Shown: positions 8,487-17,446, counted from the first letter of the stretch. The stretch is 64,000 nt of DNA from Halorientalis persicus (GCF_900110215.1 NZ_FOCX01000002.1:248001-312000); one strand, 5' to 3'. Program-made: numbers and translations. The notes: generated by a model from the letters alone, not told the origin.

Positions 8487-9037
8487 GCGACATTTTCGTC
8501 GACGCCACGGTCCTGGTGGCCCTCGGAGCGGTCGGCGAACTCGACCTGCTCGGTGCCTTCGACGGCACCGTCGCCATCCCCGACGCCGTCCGGGCGGAGG
8601 TGACGACCGAACCGGCTCGGACGAACGTCGACCGATTCGTCGAGGACCACGATATCGTGACCGGGCCGGTCGAGACCGAGTGGACCGACGACGCGATGCG
8701 CGTGCTGGACGAACCGGAGCCGACCAGCGACGTGCGCGTGATCGAGGGCATCCTCGACGCGACGGACGGAGCGGAGACGGCCGCCGAGGATACGGTGGAC
8801 GGGAACGGGGACGCTGGCGTGACCGTCGGACTGGTCTCGGAGGACCGGCGGCTCCGGACGGTCGCAGAGGGGTTCGGCGCGACGGTCACCGGCACCTTCG
8901 GCGTCGTCGTCCGCGCGGCGGTCTCGGACAAGTACTTCTCCCAGTCACAGGCCAAACGCGTCGTCCGCCGGATCGACAGCCACGGCCTGCACCTGACCGG
9001 CGAGTTGCGCGAGCAGGCCGTCGGAGAAGCGGAGTAA
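8483..9037 (+). CDS. PIN-domain toxin, VapC-like
   Basis: The start is GTG at 8483, overlapping the antitoxin stop (GTGA), and gives 184 residues. The N-terminus DIFVDATVLVALGAVGELDL carries the first PIN aspartate. Other acidic positions follow in the DVRVIEGIL region and in LVSEDRRLRTVAEGFG, which is the usual late PIN motif with its conserved Asp. The C-terminal extension (YFSQSQAKRVVRRIDSHGLH) is typical of the UPF0175-associated DUF3368-type PIN proteins. PIN toxins are metal-dependent RNases, and the target cannot be read from the sequence. It forms a two-gene operon with the antitoxin. Confidence 0.83.
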   Translation: MSDIFVDATVLVALGAVGELDLLGAFDGTVAIPDAVRAEVTTEPARTNVDRFVEDHDIVTGPVETEWTDDAMRVLDEPEPTSDVRVIEGILDATDGAETAAEDTVDGNGDAGVTVGLVSEDRRLRTVAEGFGATVTGTFGVVVRAAVSDKYFSQSQAKRVVRRIDSHGLHLTGELREQAVGEAE

Positions 9038-9257
9038 GCCGCGTCGCTTACGGCGACAGGCCTGGCGATCTGACGAGAGTCGCGTCGTTCACGGCTTCGC
9101 CGTTCGCGTCTCCGAGGTACTCCCGTCGGTCCCACCTCGCACCCTCGTCTCGTTGGCCCGCAACGTCTTCGTCAGGGACTCAGACGCTGGCGATCTCGCG
9201 GGAACCCGGTCGCAGCAGAGCTGTTCTCTGCTCCCGCTCGCCAGGGACGGCTTCGCC
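9038..9257. other. Gene-free spacer between PIN toxin and aspS
   Basis: The spacer is 220 bp between convergent genes. No supported reading frame or RNA motif is visible. It contains a 10-bp direct repeat, CTGGCGATCT, at 9062-9071 and 9187-9196, plus several GGCTTCGCC-type short stems. Nothing beyond these is recognisable. Confidence 0.4.
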
Positions 9258-10562
9258 CTACGGGCTCAGCCGTTGCCGGTCTCGCGGGAAGAGCACGGCC
9301 TCTCGGATGTTGCCCAGCCCGAGCATCGTCATGATGAGGCGCTCGCCACCGAGCCCCCAGCCGGCGTGGGGCGGCATCCCGTACTTGAACATCTTGGTGT
9401 AGTACTCGAAAGCCTCGGGATCGAGTCCCTGCTGTTCGAAGCCCTCGACCAGCTTGTCGTAGCGGTGTTCACGCTGGCCGCCCGAGACCAGTTCCATCGA
9501 CGGGTGCATCATGTCGAAGCCCGTCGAGACCTCCGCGTCGTCGTCGTGATCCTTGATGTAGAACGGCTTGATCTCGCTGGGCCAGTCGGTGATGAAGTAG
9601 TGTTCGCCGACCTCGTCGCCGAGGACGTGTTCGGCCTCCGTCGAGAGGTCGTCACCCCACACGAGGACTTCGTCCAGTTCGCCCGTCGCGTTGATCTTTT
9701 CGAGGGCCTCCTCGTAGGTGAGCCGCGGGAAGTCACCGTCGGGAACCTCGAACCCGTCCTGCAGATCGAGGGCTTCGAGTTCCTCCTGACAGTTCTCGGC
9801 GACGCCCTCGTAGGCGGCTTTCACGATGGTCTCGCAGGCGTCCATCGCCTCGGTGTGGTCGTAGAAGGCCGACTCGAAGTCGATGGAGGTCGCCTCGTTG
9901 AGGTGCCGCGGCGTGTTGTGTTCTTCGGCGCGGAAGATCGGGCCGATCTCGAAGACGCGTTCCAGACCGGAGCCGACCATCAGCTGCTTGAACAGCTGTG
10001 GACTCTGGTTCATGAACGCCTCCTGGCCGAAGTACGTGATCGGGAACAGTTCCGTCCCGCCCTCGGTCCCGGTGGCGACGATCTTGGGTGTGTTGATCTC
10101 CGTGGATCCGAGGTCGCGGAACGCGTCCCGGACCGCCTCCAGGGCCGCCGCGCGGATCTCGAAGATGGCCTTGACCTCGGGCTTGCGCAGGTCGAGCGTC
10201 CGGTTGTCGAGTCGTGTCGGGAGTTCGGCGTCGACCTTGCCGGAGGGGTCCAGCGGCAATTCTGGGTCGGCCTCGGCGACGACTTCCAGCGACTCGGGGA
10301 CGATCTCGACGCCGGTCGGGGCGCGCTCTTCTTCCTCCACGTCACCGGTCACGGCGACGACGCTCTCGCGGTGGACATCGAGGCCTTTCTCGACGAGTTC
10401 GTCGTCCATCTCGTCTTTCTCGAATTTGACCTGGATCTTGCCAGTGGTGTCGCGAACGATCAGGAAGGCGATGCCGCCGAGGTCGCGGATCTCGTGGACC
10501 CAGCCGGCGACGGTGACCGTGTCGCCCGGCTCGGCGTCCGCGGTGTAGGTGCGGTCGTCCAT
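9258..10562 (-). CDS. aspS: Aspartate--tRNA ligase, archaeal type
   Basis: This 434-residue class II synthetase has an N-terminal OB-fold anticodon-binding domain ([20 protein letters not shown], residues about 15-100). Class II motif 2 is present ([20 protein letters not shown]), as is motif 3 near the C-terminus ([20 protein letters not shown], ending PRDRQRLSP). Length and layout match archaeal AspRS, which charges tRNA-Asp. Archaea that use GatCAB often have a non-discriminating AspRS that also charges tRNA-Asn; a gatB gene lies at 21668-23185, but discrimination cannot be judged here. The gene is divergent from the Lrp regulator. Confidence 0.96.
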   Translation of the reverse strand: MDDRTYTADAEPGDTVTVAGWVHEIRDLGGIAFLIVRDTTGKIQVKFEKDEMDDELVEKGLDVHRESVVAVTGDVEEEERAPTGVEIVPESLEVVAEADPELPLDPSGKVDAELPTRLDNRTLDLRKPEVKAIFEIRAAALEAVRDAFRDLGSTEINTPKIVATGTEGGTELFPITYFGQEAFMNQSPQLFKQLMVGSGLERVFEIGPIFRAEEHNTPRHLNEATSIDFESAFYDHTEAMDACETIVKAAYEGVAENCQEELEALDLQDGFEVPDGDFPRLTYEEALEKINATGELDEVLVWGDDLSTEAEHVLGDEVGEHYFITDWPSEIKPFYIKDHDDDAEVSTGFDMMHPSMELVSGGQREHRYDKLVEGFEQQGLDPEAFEYYTKMFKYGMPPHAGWGLGGERLIMTMLGLGNIREAVLFPRDRQRLSP

Positions 10563-10660
10563 GCTGTCGGATATCGGCGGCCGGGACTTAAGCCCCCTCG
10601 TTTCCCGTGGCTATCTCTCGACGACGGTACACTTTTTGTCGGGTGCCCAGTCCACTCGCT

Positions 10661-11152
10661 ATGAGCGACAGAGACGATATCGTCGAACTCGACGCGCTGG
10701 ATCGGCACATCATCTACCGGCTCCAGCACGACGCGCGCAACACGTCCGCGAGCGCGATCGCGGAGGAGATGGACGTGGCGGCGAGTACCGTCCGCAACCG
10801 GATCAACCGACTCGAGGACCGCGACGTTATCAAGGGCTACTACCTCGACATCGACTACGAGCGGACCGGGTTCCAGCTCCACACGCTCATCATCTGTAAC
10901 GCCGATATTCCAGAGCGTGAGGAACTGGCCAGCCAGGCTCTGGAAATCGAGGGCGTCGTCGCCGTCCAGGAAGTGATGACCGGAAACGAGAACGTCCACG
11001 TGGAGGTCGTCGGGAGCGACGGCGACGACCTCAGCCGCATCGGTCGTGAACTCGACGCGCTCGGCCTGGACGTCCTCGACGAGGACCTCATCCGAAACGA
11101 GTACGTCCACCCGTACGAGGGGTTCGCCCCGGATCGAGATAGCCCGCAATAG
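10661..11152 (+). CDS. Lrp/AsnC-family transcriptional regulator
   Basis: ATG at 10661 (MSDRDDIVELDALDRHII) gives 163 residues. The N-terminal winged helix-turn-helix is clear (LDALDRHIIYRLQHDARNTS, then a recognition helix in AASTVRNRINRLEDRDVI). A RAM/AsnC-type effector domain follows (IEGVVAVQEVMTGNENVHVE). Family members sense amino acids or related metabolites and regulate transport or metabolism. The next genes encode a nucleotide-binding-like protein and an amino-acid permease, which fits a role in amino-acid uptake, although co-regulation is inferred only from position. A perfect palindrome follows the gene at 11190-11201. Confidence 0.9.
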   Translation: MSDRDDIVELDALDRHIIYRLQHDARNTSASAIAEEMDVAASTVRNRINRLEDRDVIKGYYLDIDYERTGFQLHTLIICNADIPEREELASQALEIEGVVAVQEVMTGNENVHVEVVGSDGDDLSRIGRELDALGLDVLDEDLIRNEYVHPYEGFAPDRDSPQ

Positions 11153-11189
11153 GATAGCGAATCGTCTTTTCACACACGCTTATTTTCCG

Positions 11190-11201
11190 TTTTGCGCAAA
11201 A
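11190..11201. promoter_or_regulatory. Perfect 12-bp palindrome, candidate operator
   Basis: TTTTGCGCAAAA lies 38 bp after the Lrp stop and 119 bp before the next gene. It sits next to a TATA-like TTATTTT at 11180-11186. A palindrome with an A/T edge and GC centre fits an Lrp- or TrmB-type binding site, but nothing in the sequence identifies the protein that binds it. Confidence 0.35.
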
Positions 11202-11320
11202 TAATCGGTCAGTTTATGGCGTTCCAGCAACGACTAGCGACCAGACGGCTGACGGACCACGATATTCGGGCGGGCAGGGCCCCCGAATAGAGCTGCGTCT
11301 GTCGATCGAACACGCCAACG

Positions 11321-11770
11321 ATGACGACACAGAACCGACCGACGTCCGGCAATATACTCGCTGACGACGGACCGATCCTGATCGTCGGCAGTGACGATGC
11401 GAGAGGGGTCGCTGCACAACTTGCCGAATCCGCAACGGTTCGATTCGCCAGCACCGATGCGGGACTCGTTCGGCAGGCGACCGCCGCCGGACTGGACGCC
11501 AGTCGCGTCGACGTGACCGACGCGGCGAGTCTCCGTCGGGTGACGGCGAGGATCGACACGGCAGTCGTCGCCTTCGACCCGGACCGCACGGCGCTGTTGA
11601 CGGCGCAGTTGCTCCGCGTGAGCTGTGGCGTGGAGACCGTGATCGCGTGTATCGCCGAACGGGCGTACCGCGACGCGTTCGAGAACGCGGACGTTCACTT
11701 CCTCGACGCGTCGTCGTTGCTGGCCGGTGCCGTCCGCGATCAGCTCTCGTCCCGGGAGTCGGAGGTCTGA
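11321..11770 (+). CDS. TrkA-N/Rossmann-like small protein beside the permease
   Basis: This 149-residue protein has a Rossmann-like start (DDGPILIVGSDDARGVAAQL, with an alternating beta-strand and helix pattern) and resembles a single TrkA-N (RCK) domain. The usual GxGxxG is degraded to VGSDDARG, so NAD binding is doubtful. It lies 39 bp upstream of the amino-acid permease on the same strand and is probably co-transcribed with it. A gating or regulatory role for that transporter is plausible by analogy with TrkA-type subunits, but it is inferred. There is no transmembrane segment. Confidence 0.65.
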   Translation: MTTQNRPTSGNILADDGPILIVGSDDARGVAAQLAESATVRFASTDAGLVRQATAAGLDASRVDVTDAASLRRVTARIDTAVVAFDPDRTALLTAQLLRVSCGVETVIACIAERAYRDAFENADVHFLDASSLLAGAVRDQLSSRESEV

Positions 11771-11809
11771 GGTCGACGCGATCCGTCGCTGTCATTTCCA
11801 ATCCAGACA

Positions 11810-14020
11810 ATGCCAAAAGAACTCGAACGTGATCTCGGACTGCCTGCGGTAATCGCGATCAGCGTCGGTGCGATGGTCGGGAGCGGCATCTTCATTCTAC
11901 CCGGGCTCGCGTTGAAGACCGCCGGCCCGGCGGTTATCCTGGCGTATCTGGTCGCCGGAATCCTCGTCTTGCCCGCGGCCCTGAGCAAGGCGGAGATGGC
12001 GACGGCGATGCCCGAAGCCGGCGGGACGTACATCTACATCGAGCGCGGGATGGGACCGTTGCTCGGGACGATCGCCGGCGTGGGGACGTGGTTCTCGCTC
12101 GCGTTCAAGGGCGCGTTCGCGCTCATCGGCGGTGTCCCCTACCTGCTGTACCTGTTCGATCTCCCCGTCAAGCCCGTCGCGCTCGCGCTGGCGGCGGTCC
12201 TGATCGTCGTCAACCTCGTCGGCGCGAAACAGACCGGGCGGCTCCAGATCGGCATCGTCGTCGTCATGCTCCTGGCGATGGTGTGGTTCGTCGTCGGTGG
12301 GCTGCCGAGTACGACCGGGAGCTACTACGGTGGGTTCTTCGAGAAGGGAGCCGGTGGGTTGCTCGCGGCGACGGGGCTGGTGTTCGTCTCCTACGCCGGG
12401 GTGACCAAGGTCGCGAGCATCGCCGAGGAGATCGAAGACCCCGACCGGAACATCCCCCTCGGAATTTTGGTCTCGCTCGGGTTCACGACGCTGTTGTACG
12501 TCCTCATCGTCGTCGTCATGGTCGGCGTGACGCCGCCGGACCTGCTGCGCGACTCGGCGGTGCCGATGATCAACGCGGCCGAAGCGACGCTCGCCTTCCC
12601 GGGCGTGGTCGCCGTCATCGTCGCCGCCGTCCTCGCACTCATCAGCACCGCCAACGCGGGGATCCTCTCCTCGTCGCGGTACCCCTTCGCGATGGCCCGG
12701 GACAAACTCGCGCCCCCGTCGTTGACCGAGATCCACGAGTCCTGGGGGACCCCCTCGAAGGCGATTACGCTCACGGGTGCCGTCATGCTGGTCCTGATCG
12801 CGTTCGTCCCCGTCGAGGAGATCGCGAAGCTGGCGAGTGCCTTCCAGATCGTCGTCTTCGCGCTGGTCAACGGGGCGGTCGTGGCCTTCCGCGAGGGTGA
12901 CGTGGGCGAGTACGACCCGAGTTTCGAGTCGCCGCTGTACCCCTGGACGCAGATCGCCGGGATCGTCGGTGGACTCGCGCTCATCGGGTTCATGGGGACG
13001 ATCCCGCTGGTCGGCGCGGTCGTCATCACCGTCGGGTCGATCCTCTGGTACTTCGTCTACGCCCGCGGGAAGGTAGAGCGGGAGGGCGCGGCGACGGACG
13101 TGCTCCGGCGGGCGATCGGGCAGGAGGCCATCGAGCGCACCAAGTCGACGTTCGAGGAGATCGAGGGGTACGAGGTGGTGGTCGCGATCACGGAGGACAC
13201 GAGCGCCAGGCGGGAACGCTCGCTGGTCCGGATCGCCGCCGACATCGCCCGGAAAAACGACGGGAGCGTCACCGTCGTGCAGTTCGACGAGGTACCCGAT
13301 CAGGCCCCACTCGGCCACGCCTCGGAGACCCTGTCGGCGTCCGACGAGGACTTCGAGCGACGCACGGCCGAACTCACCGAGGCGTTCGACGTGCCGATCC
13401 AGTACGGGGAGATCGTCAGCCACGACGTCGAGCGCGCGGTCGTCAACTTCGCCGAGGACGAGGCCGCCGACTTCCTCCTGCTCGAACGCGAGGACGAGCC
13501 GCTGTACGCCTCGGTGTTCGGTACGGGCGTCGAGTGGATCACGCGAAACGCCCCCTGTGACGTGTTGCTGATCGAAGAGCGCGATCTCGCGGACATCCAC
13601 TCGATCACCGTCGTGACGGATCGAGGCCCGTTCGACCCCCAGAAGATCGCCATCGCCAACGCCCTGGCGAGCGAGACCGGATCGCGCATCGACCTGCGCT
13701 ATCCCGTGGACGGGAGCGCGACCGAGACCCAGCGCGAGACGCTCGACGAGTACCTCGCGGAACTGGAGGAACTCTGTTCGGTCCCGGTGTATCGCTCGGT
13801 CGTGGAGAGCGACGACCACACGCGGGACTTCGTGTCCGCGACCGACCCCACCGACGTGTTGATCATTGGCACCGACGGTGGTCGCCTCCGGAGCAACCTG
13901 TTCGGCCGCCCGGCCGACTGGATCGTCGACAGCGTCGACTGTACCGCCGTCCAGATCGAGCCCGCCGGGTCCGACGGCCCCGGCGTCATCCGCCGGTTGG
14001 TCGAGCGACTCGTCTTCTGA
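11810..14020 (+). CDS. APC-family amino-acid permease fused to two universal-stress-protein domains
   Basis: This 736-residue protein has about 12 hydrophobic segments in residues 1-425. The first contains the APC-superfamily signature ISVGAMVGSGIFILPG and a later one NAGILSSSRYPFAMARDK. After a short charged linker (KVEREGAATDVLRRAI) come two cytosolic UspA-like domains at about 455-590 (VVVAITEDTSARRERSLVRI) and 605-730 (ITVVTDRGPFDPQKIAIANA; TDPTDVLIIGTDGG). Fusion of APC or cation-antiporter transporters to Usp domains is known in haloarchaea and is thought to couple transport to nucleotide or stress sensing. Substrate specificity is unknown. The Lrp regulator and TrkA-N-like protein lie directly upstream. 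Confidence 0.88.
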   Translation: MPKELERDLGLPAVIAISVGAMVGSGIFILPGLALKTAGPAVILAYLVAGILVLPAALSKAEMATAMPEAGGTYIYIERGMGPLLGTIAGVGTWFSLAFKGAFALIGGVPYLLYLFDLPVKPVALALAAVLIVVNLVGAKQTGRLQIGIVVVMLLAMVWFVVGGLPSTTGSYYGGFFEKGAGGLLAATGLVFVSYAGVTKVASIAEEIEDPDRNIPLGILVSLGFTTLLYVLIVVVMVGVTPPDLLRDSAVPMINAAEATLAFPGVVAVIVAAVLALISTANAGILSSSRYPFAMARDKLAPPSLTEIHESWGTPSKAITLTGAVMLVLIAFVPVEEIAKLASAFQIVVFALVNGAVVAFREGDVGEYDPSFESPLYPWTQIAGIVGGLALIGFMGTIPLVGAVVITVGSILWYFVYARGKVEREGAATDVLRRAIGQEAIERTKSTFEEIEGYEVVVAITEDTSARRERSLVRIAADIARKNDGSVTVVQFDEVPDQAPLGHASETLSASDEDFERRTAELTEAFDVPIQYGEIVSHDVERAVVNFAEDEAADFLLLEREDEPLYASVFGTGVEWITRNAPCDVLLIEERDLADIHSITVVTDRGPFDPQKIAIANALASETGSRIDLRYPVDGSATETQRETLDEYLAELEELCSVPVYRSVVESDDHTRDFVSATDPTDVLIIGTDGGRLRSNLFGRPADWIVDSVDCTAVQIEPAGSDGPGVIRRLVERLVF

Positions 14021-14134
14021 AATCGAACAGCCGGGTGTCGCTCCCGTCGACCACCTGGCCGCATCGCCGGTCTCCGTCCCGGAACCTGCCGGTAGCGGTC
14101 GCGCTGTGTGAGCGGGCGGTTATCTCGACCGTAT

Positions 14135-14150
14135 TTTAGGCGAACCGAAA
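14135..14150. promoter_or_regulatory. DtxR/IdeR-like iron box 1 (overlaps TATA region)
   Basis: TTTAGGCGAACCGAAA has a perfect TTTAGG left half and a degenerate right half (CCGAAA for CCTAAA). It overlaps the TATA-like GTATTTTAGG about 50 bp before the siderophore-binding protein start. It lies exactly 30 bp before box 2, so the two sites are on nearly the same helical face. Confidence 0.55.
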
Positions 14151-14164
14151 CCACTAAGCCCGTG

Positions 14165-14180
14165 TTTAGGTATGCCTAAA
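14165..14180. promoter_or_regulatory. DtxR/IdeR-like iron box 2
   Basis: TTTAGGTATGCCTAAA is a near-perfect palindrome ending 5 bp before the ATG of the iron-transport operon. It matches the TTAGG...CCTAA operator type used by DtxR/IdeR/SirR-family metal-dependent repressors, including haloarchaeal Idr-type regulators. Repression by Fe(II)-loaded repressor is a strong inference from both the motif and the gene it precedes. Confidence 0.75.
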
Positions 14181-14185
14181 TCAAG

Positions 14186-15316
14186 ATGGAGACGACACAC
14201 ACCGCGCCGACGCGACGACAGTACATCGCAGGCGGAAGCGCACTGGCGGCCGGCGGCCTGCTCGCGGGCTGTTCGAACATGGTGGGTCAAGGGGACGGCG
14301 CGGAAGACGAGACACAATCGGACGGTTCGTACACGGTGTCGATGGAGCCGGTGGGCGAGGTCGGCTTCGATTCGGTTCCCGAGACGTGGGTCGCCAACAA
14401 CGGTAGCTGGGCGGATATGGGGATCGCACTCGGTCTCGAACCGCCGAAGGGGGTCTGGCTCACGGGCCGCTACCACACGAACTACTACGACGCGGTCGAC
14501 GGCGTCTCGGTCGACAAATCCGACACGGTCAGCCTCTACCAGGACGGAGTCGGCAAGGAACAGTTCTACTCGCTCGACGCGGACATCCACGTCATCGATC
14601 CGAACTTCCTCATGAACCGGTTCGACGGGTGGAGCAAGTCGGACGTGGACGAGATCAGGGATCGGGTGGCACCCTTTTTCGGCAACAGCATCTTCTCGAC
14701 GGGCTACGGCTGGCACGAGGACTATCCGTACCTCGATCTCTACGAAGCGTTCGGGAAGCTCGCCGAGGTGTTCCAGCGGACCGACCGGTACGAGGCCTTC
14801 CAGTCGCTCCATCGGGAGTTCCAGTCGACGGTCGAGGAGGTGGTCCCCTCGGCGGGCGAGCGCCCCCGTGTCGCGATCATGTGGGCCGGCGGACCCCAGC
14901 CCGAGAGCTTCTCGCCGTACCTGATCGGCGAGGGAACGAGCTTCAAGCAGTGGCGTGACCTCCGGGTCCGGGACGCACTGGCGGAGACCAGCGTGCGGGA
15001 CTTCCACGCCAATCGCGGTTCGGTCGACTACGAGACGCTCCTGGAGATCGACCCCGACGTGCTCCTCCTGCGTGGCCACGAAGACAAGACCGCGACGGAG
15101 TTCCGGAACACCGTCGTCTCGTTCATGCAGAACCACGACGTGGCGAGCCGACTGACTGCCGTCCAGAACGGCGACGTTTACCGTGGCGGCGGCCTCTACC
15201 AGGGGCCGATCACGAACCTCGTGCTCACCGAACGGGCCACACAACAGGTCTACGGGGTCGAGCGGGAACTGTTCGACCGGAGTCGCGTCGCCGAGATCGT
15301 CGACGGAGAGATCTGA
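14186..15316 (+). CDS. Iron-siderophore ABC transporter substrate-binding lipoprotein
   Basis: This 376-residue protein begins with a Tat signal (TRRQYIAGGSALAAGG) and a lipobox LLAGC, so it should be a folded, lipid-anchored extracellular binding protein. The body matches the Fe3+-hydroxamate/BtuF-like class III binding fold (VGEVGFDSVPETWVANNGSW; later LEIDPDVLLLRGHEDKT and NGDVYRGGGLYQGP). It captures ferric siderophore or a related corrinoid/heme ligand and passes it to the permease encoded 1 bp downstream. The operon continues with permease and ATPase. The two iron boxes at 14135-14180 favour an iron ligand over cobalamin. Confidence 0.88.
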   Translation: METTHTAPTRRQYIAGGSALAAGGLLAGCSNMVGQGDGAEDETQSDGSYTVSMEPVGEVGFDSVPETWVANNGSWADMGIALGLEPPKGVWLTGRYHTNYYDAVDGVSVDKSDTVSLYQDGVGKEQFYSLDADIHVIDPNFLMNRFDGWSKSDVDEIRDRVAPFFGNSIFSTGYGWHEDYPYLDLYEAFGKLAEVFQRTDRYEAFQSLHREFQSTVEEVVPSAGERPRVAIMWAGGPQPESFSPYLIGEGTSFKQWRDLRVRDALAETSVRDFHANRGSVDYETLLEIDPDVLLLRGHEDKTATEFRNTVVSFMQNHDVASRLTAVQNGDVYRGGGLYQGPITNLVLTERATQQVYGVERELFDRSRVAEIVDGEI

Positions 15317-15317
15317 G

Positions 15318-16499
15318 ATGACCGAGGACGGACCGACCGGCGAGGACGGACGCCGGGGCTTCGGTGATCGAGTCAGGGCCTGGCGCGGCGACACCGCGGA
15401 GACCGGACGGGGGACTCCGGACCGGATCGGCCGAGTGCCCACACTGCTCGATCCCTCCCTCGTCGCGCTCGCGGTCGCGAGCACGATCGTCGTGATGGTG
15501 GGCGGACTGATCCAGGTCAGCCACGGTTCGTACTCGATGACCATCGAACAGGCGTGGGCGGCCGTGTTCAACCCGAACGTGATCTTCAACCCGCAAGCGT
15601 GGGACGCGTTCCTGCTCGGCGAGGCGGTCCCCGAGATGAGCACCGAGAGCCTCATCGTCTGGAACATCCGCCTCCCGCGGGTGCTGGTCGCGGTGCTTGC
15701 CGGGATGTGTCTCGCGGTCTCGGGAGCCATCTTCCAGGCGGTGACCCGAAACGAACTCGCCAGCCCGTTCGTTCTCGGAGTCTCCTCCGGAGCGGGCTTT
15801 ACCGTCCTGTTGACGCTGGTCGTGTTCAGCAGTCTCACGCCGTTCCTCCCGCTGCTGGCGGCCGTCGGTGGGACTCTCGCGTTCCTGATCGTGTACTTCA
15901 TCGCCTGGAAAGACGGAACCAGCCCGATCCGGTTGGTGCTCGCCGGCGTGATCGTGAACATGGTCTTCCAGTCGCTCCAGCGGGCGATGTTTTTCTTCGC
16001 CGACGACCTCGGCACCGTCCAGTCGGCGATGGCGTGGATCACCGGCTCGCTGACCGGCGTCGGGTGGGAGGAGTTCCGTATCGCGGCGATCCCGACGCTC
16101 TTTGCGGTCCTGTTCGCACTCGCCGGTGCCCGTCAGTTGAACGTCCTCCTGCTGGGTGAGCAAACGGCCGGTTCGCTGGGGATGCGCGTCGAGCGCGTCC
16201 GATTTCTGCTGTCGGCCGTGGCCATCCTGGCCGCGAGCGCCGCCATCGCCGTCGCCGGCATCATCAGCTTCTTCGGACTCGTGGTCCCCCACATCGTGCG
16301 TCTCACGGTCGGCAGCGACTACCGGAAGCTGATCGTCGGGTGCGTCTTCGCCGGGCCGGCCCTGATGGTCGCCGCCGACGTGGGCGCACGGCTCGCGTTA
16401 CGGCCCGCACAGATCCCCGTCGGCGTCGTCACTGGCGTCGTCGGCGGACCGTACTTCCTCTACCTGATGCGCAGACAGGAGACACTGGGTGAAATATGA
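15318..16499 (+). CDS. FecCD-family iron-siderophore ABC permease
   Basis: ATG at 15318 (MTEDGPTGEDGRRGF) follows the binding-protein stop by 1 bp and gives 393 residues. After a hydrophilic N-terminal extension of about 45 residues there are roughly ten membrane spans. FecCD/BtuC signatures are clear: WNIRLPRVLVAVLAGMCLAV, SGAIFQAVTRNELASPFVLG and FFGLVVPHIVRLTVGSDYRK. Such permeases dimerise and form the channel through which siderophore-bound iron crosses the membrane. Its last codons overlap the start of the ATPase gene (ATGA), so all three genes are probably one transcript. Confidence 0.93.
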   Translation: MTEDGPTGEDGRRGFGDRVRAWRGDTAETGRGTPDRIGRVPTLLDPSLVALAVASTIVVMVGGLIQVSHGSYSMTIEQAWAAVFNPNVIFNPQAWDAFLLGEAVPEMSTESLIVWNIRLPRVLVAVLAGMCLAVSGAIFQAVTRNELASPFVLGVSSGAGFTVLLTLVVFSSLTPFLPLLAAVGGTLAFLIVYFIAWKDGTSPIRLVLAGVIVNMVFQSLQRAMFFFADDLGTVQSAMAWITGSLTGVGWEEFRIAAIPTLFAVLFALAGARQLNVLLLGEQTAGSLGMRVERVRFLLSAVAILAASAAIAVAGIISFFGLVVPHIVRLTVGSDYRKLIVGCVFAGPALMVAADVGARLALRPAQIPVGVVTGVVGGPYFLYLMRRQETLGEI

Positions 16500-17446
16500 C
16501 GGGCGAGAACGGATGCACGACGGACGGCGGCACCGGATCACTGCTGAGCGAAAAAGACGACGCCGATGGAGCCGACGGCACGCCGACCGAGGACGAACTC
16601 AACGAGGCCCCCGCCGCGGCCGCCAGCGAGTTCGCCGGCGACGACCTCGTCATCGGCTATCCCAGCACCGACGAACCGGTGGTCGACGGCGAGTCGATCA
16701 GTGTCCCGCCGGGCGAGGTGACCGCCCTGGTCGGTCCGAACGGGAGCGGCAAGAGTACCCTGCTGAAAGGGCTTGCCGACCAGCTATCGCTGGACCGGGG
16801 CACCGTCCGGGTCGACGGCGCGGACGTGCACGACCTCGGCGCGAAGCGACTCGCCCGGAAACTCGGCCTGCTCTCCCAGGACAGCACCGCGCCCAACAGC
16901 ATCAGCGTCGAGAAACTGGTCGCACATGGCCGGTACCCCCACCGCGGCGCGTTCGAGTCCCTGACCGACGCGGATCGGGACGCCATCGACCGCGCGATCG
17001 CGATGGCCGACGTCGACCACCTCCGGGATCGCGACATCGGCAGCCTCAGCGGTGGCCAACAGCAGTTGGCCTGGATCGCGATGGCGCTGGCCCAAGAGAC
17101 CGACGTGCTCTTGCTCGACGAACCGACCACCTTCCTCGACCTGCGCCACCAGCTCCAGGTGCTGGAGATCGTCGAACGCCTCCGCGACGAGAGCGAAACG
17201 ACCGTGGTGCTCGTCCTGCACGACATCGAACAGGCGGCCCAGTACGCCGATCACGTCGTCGCCCTCGAAGACGGCGAAATCTACGCCCGCGGCCCGCCCG
17301 AGTCGGTCGTCACCGAGGCCCTGCTGGCCGACGTGTTCGGCATCGACGCCGCGGTCACGCGGACCGACCACGGTCCGCAGGTGACGCCGTTGCGGCCGCT
17401 CGCCGACGGGGACGAAACAGGTGGGCCGGACGGACAGCGAGACTGA
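16496..17446 (+). CDS. Iron-siderophore ABC transporter ATP-binding protein
   Basis: This 316-residue FecE/BtuD-type ATPase has Walker A GPNGSGKST (near residue 81), Q-loop LLSQDSTAPNSISV, the family's HGRYPH segment, signature LSGGQQQLAW, Walker B VLLLDEP and H-loop LVLHDIEQAAQYADHV. An acidic, Gly/Ala-rich N-terminal extension of about 45 residues precedes the domain and is unusual in length. It powers the permease encoded upstream, with which it overlaps by 4 bp. The gene ends directly against the convergent GGGP synthase gene with no spacer. Confidence 0.93.
   Translation: MTGENGCTTDGGTGSLLSEKDDADGADGTPTEDELNEAPAAAASEFAGDDLVIGYPSTDEPVVDGESISVPPGEVTALVGPNGSGKSTLLKGLADQLSLDRGTVRVDGADVHDLGAKRLARKLGLLSQDSTAPNSISVEKLVAHGRYPHRGAFESLTDADRDAIDRAIAMADVDHLRDRDIGSLSGGQQQLAWIAMALAQETDVLLLDEPTTFLDLRHQLQVLEIVERLRDESETTVVLVLHDIEQAAQYADHVVALEDGEIYARGPPESVVTEALLADVFGIDAAVTRTDHGPQVTPLRPLADGDETGGPDGQRD

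Noticed and set aside
9038-9257. Insertion-sequence remnant after the PIN toxin gene
   Set aside because: Only a 10-bp direct repeat and short stems are visible, with no terminal inverted repeats or transposase trace.
11216-11290. A 24-codon frame (MAFQQRLATRR...) between Lrp and the TrkA-N-like gene
   Set aside because: Basic composition unlike haloarchaeal proteins, no ribosome-binding site and no conserved look; kept only as a possible leader peptide.
11897-13819. A 640-codon minus-strand frame opposite the amino-acid permease
   Set aside because: Arg/His/Asp-rich translation without hydrophobic segments or motifs; the plus strand encodes a clear APC permease.
14120-16042. A 640-codon minus-strand frame over the iron-transport operon
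   Set aside because: Antisense to three recognisable ABC genes; no family motifs.
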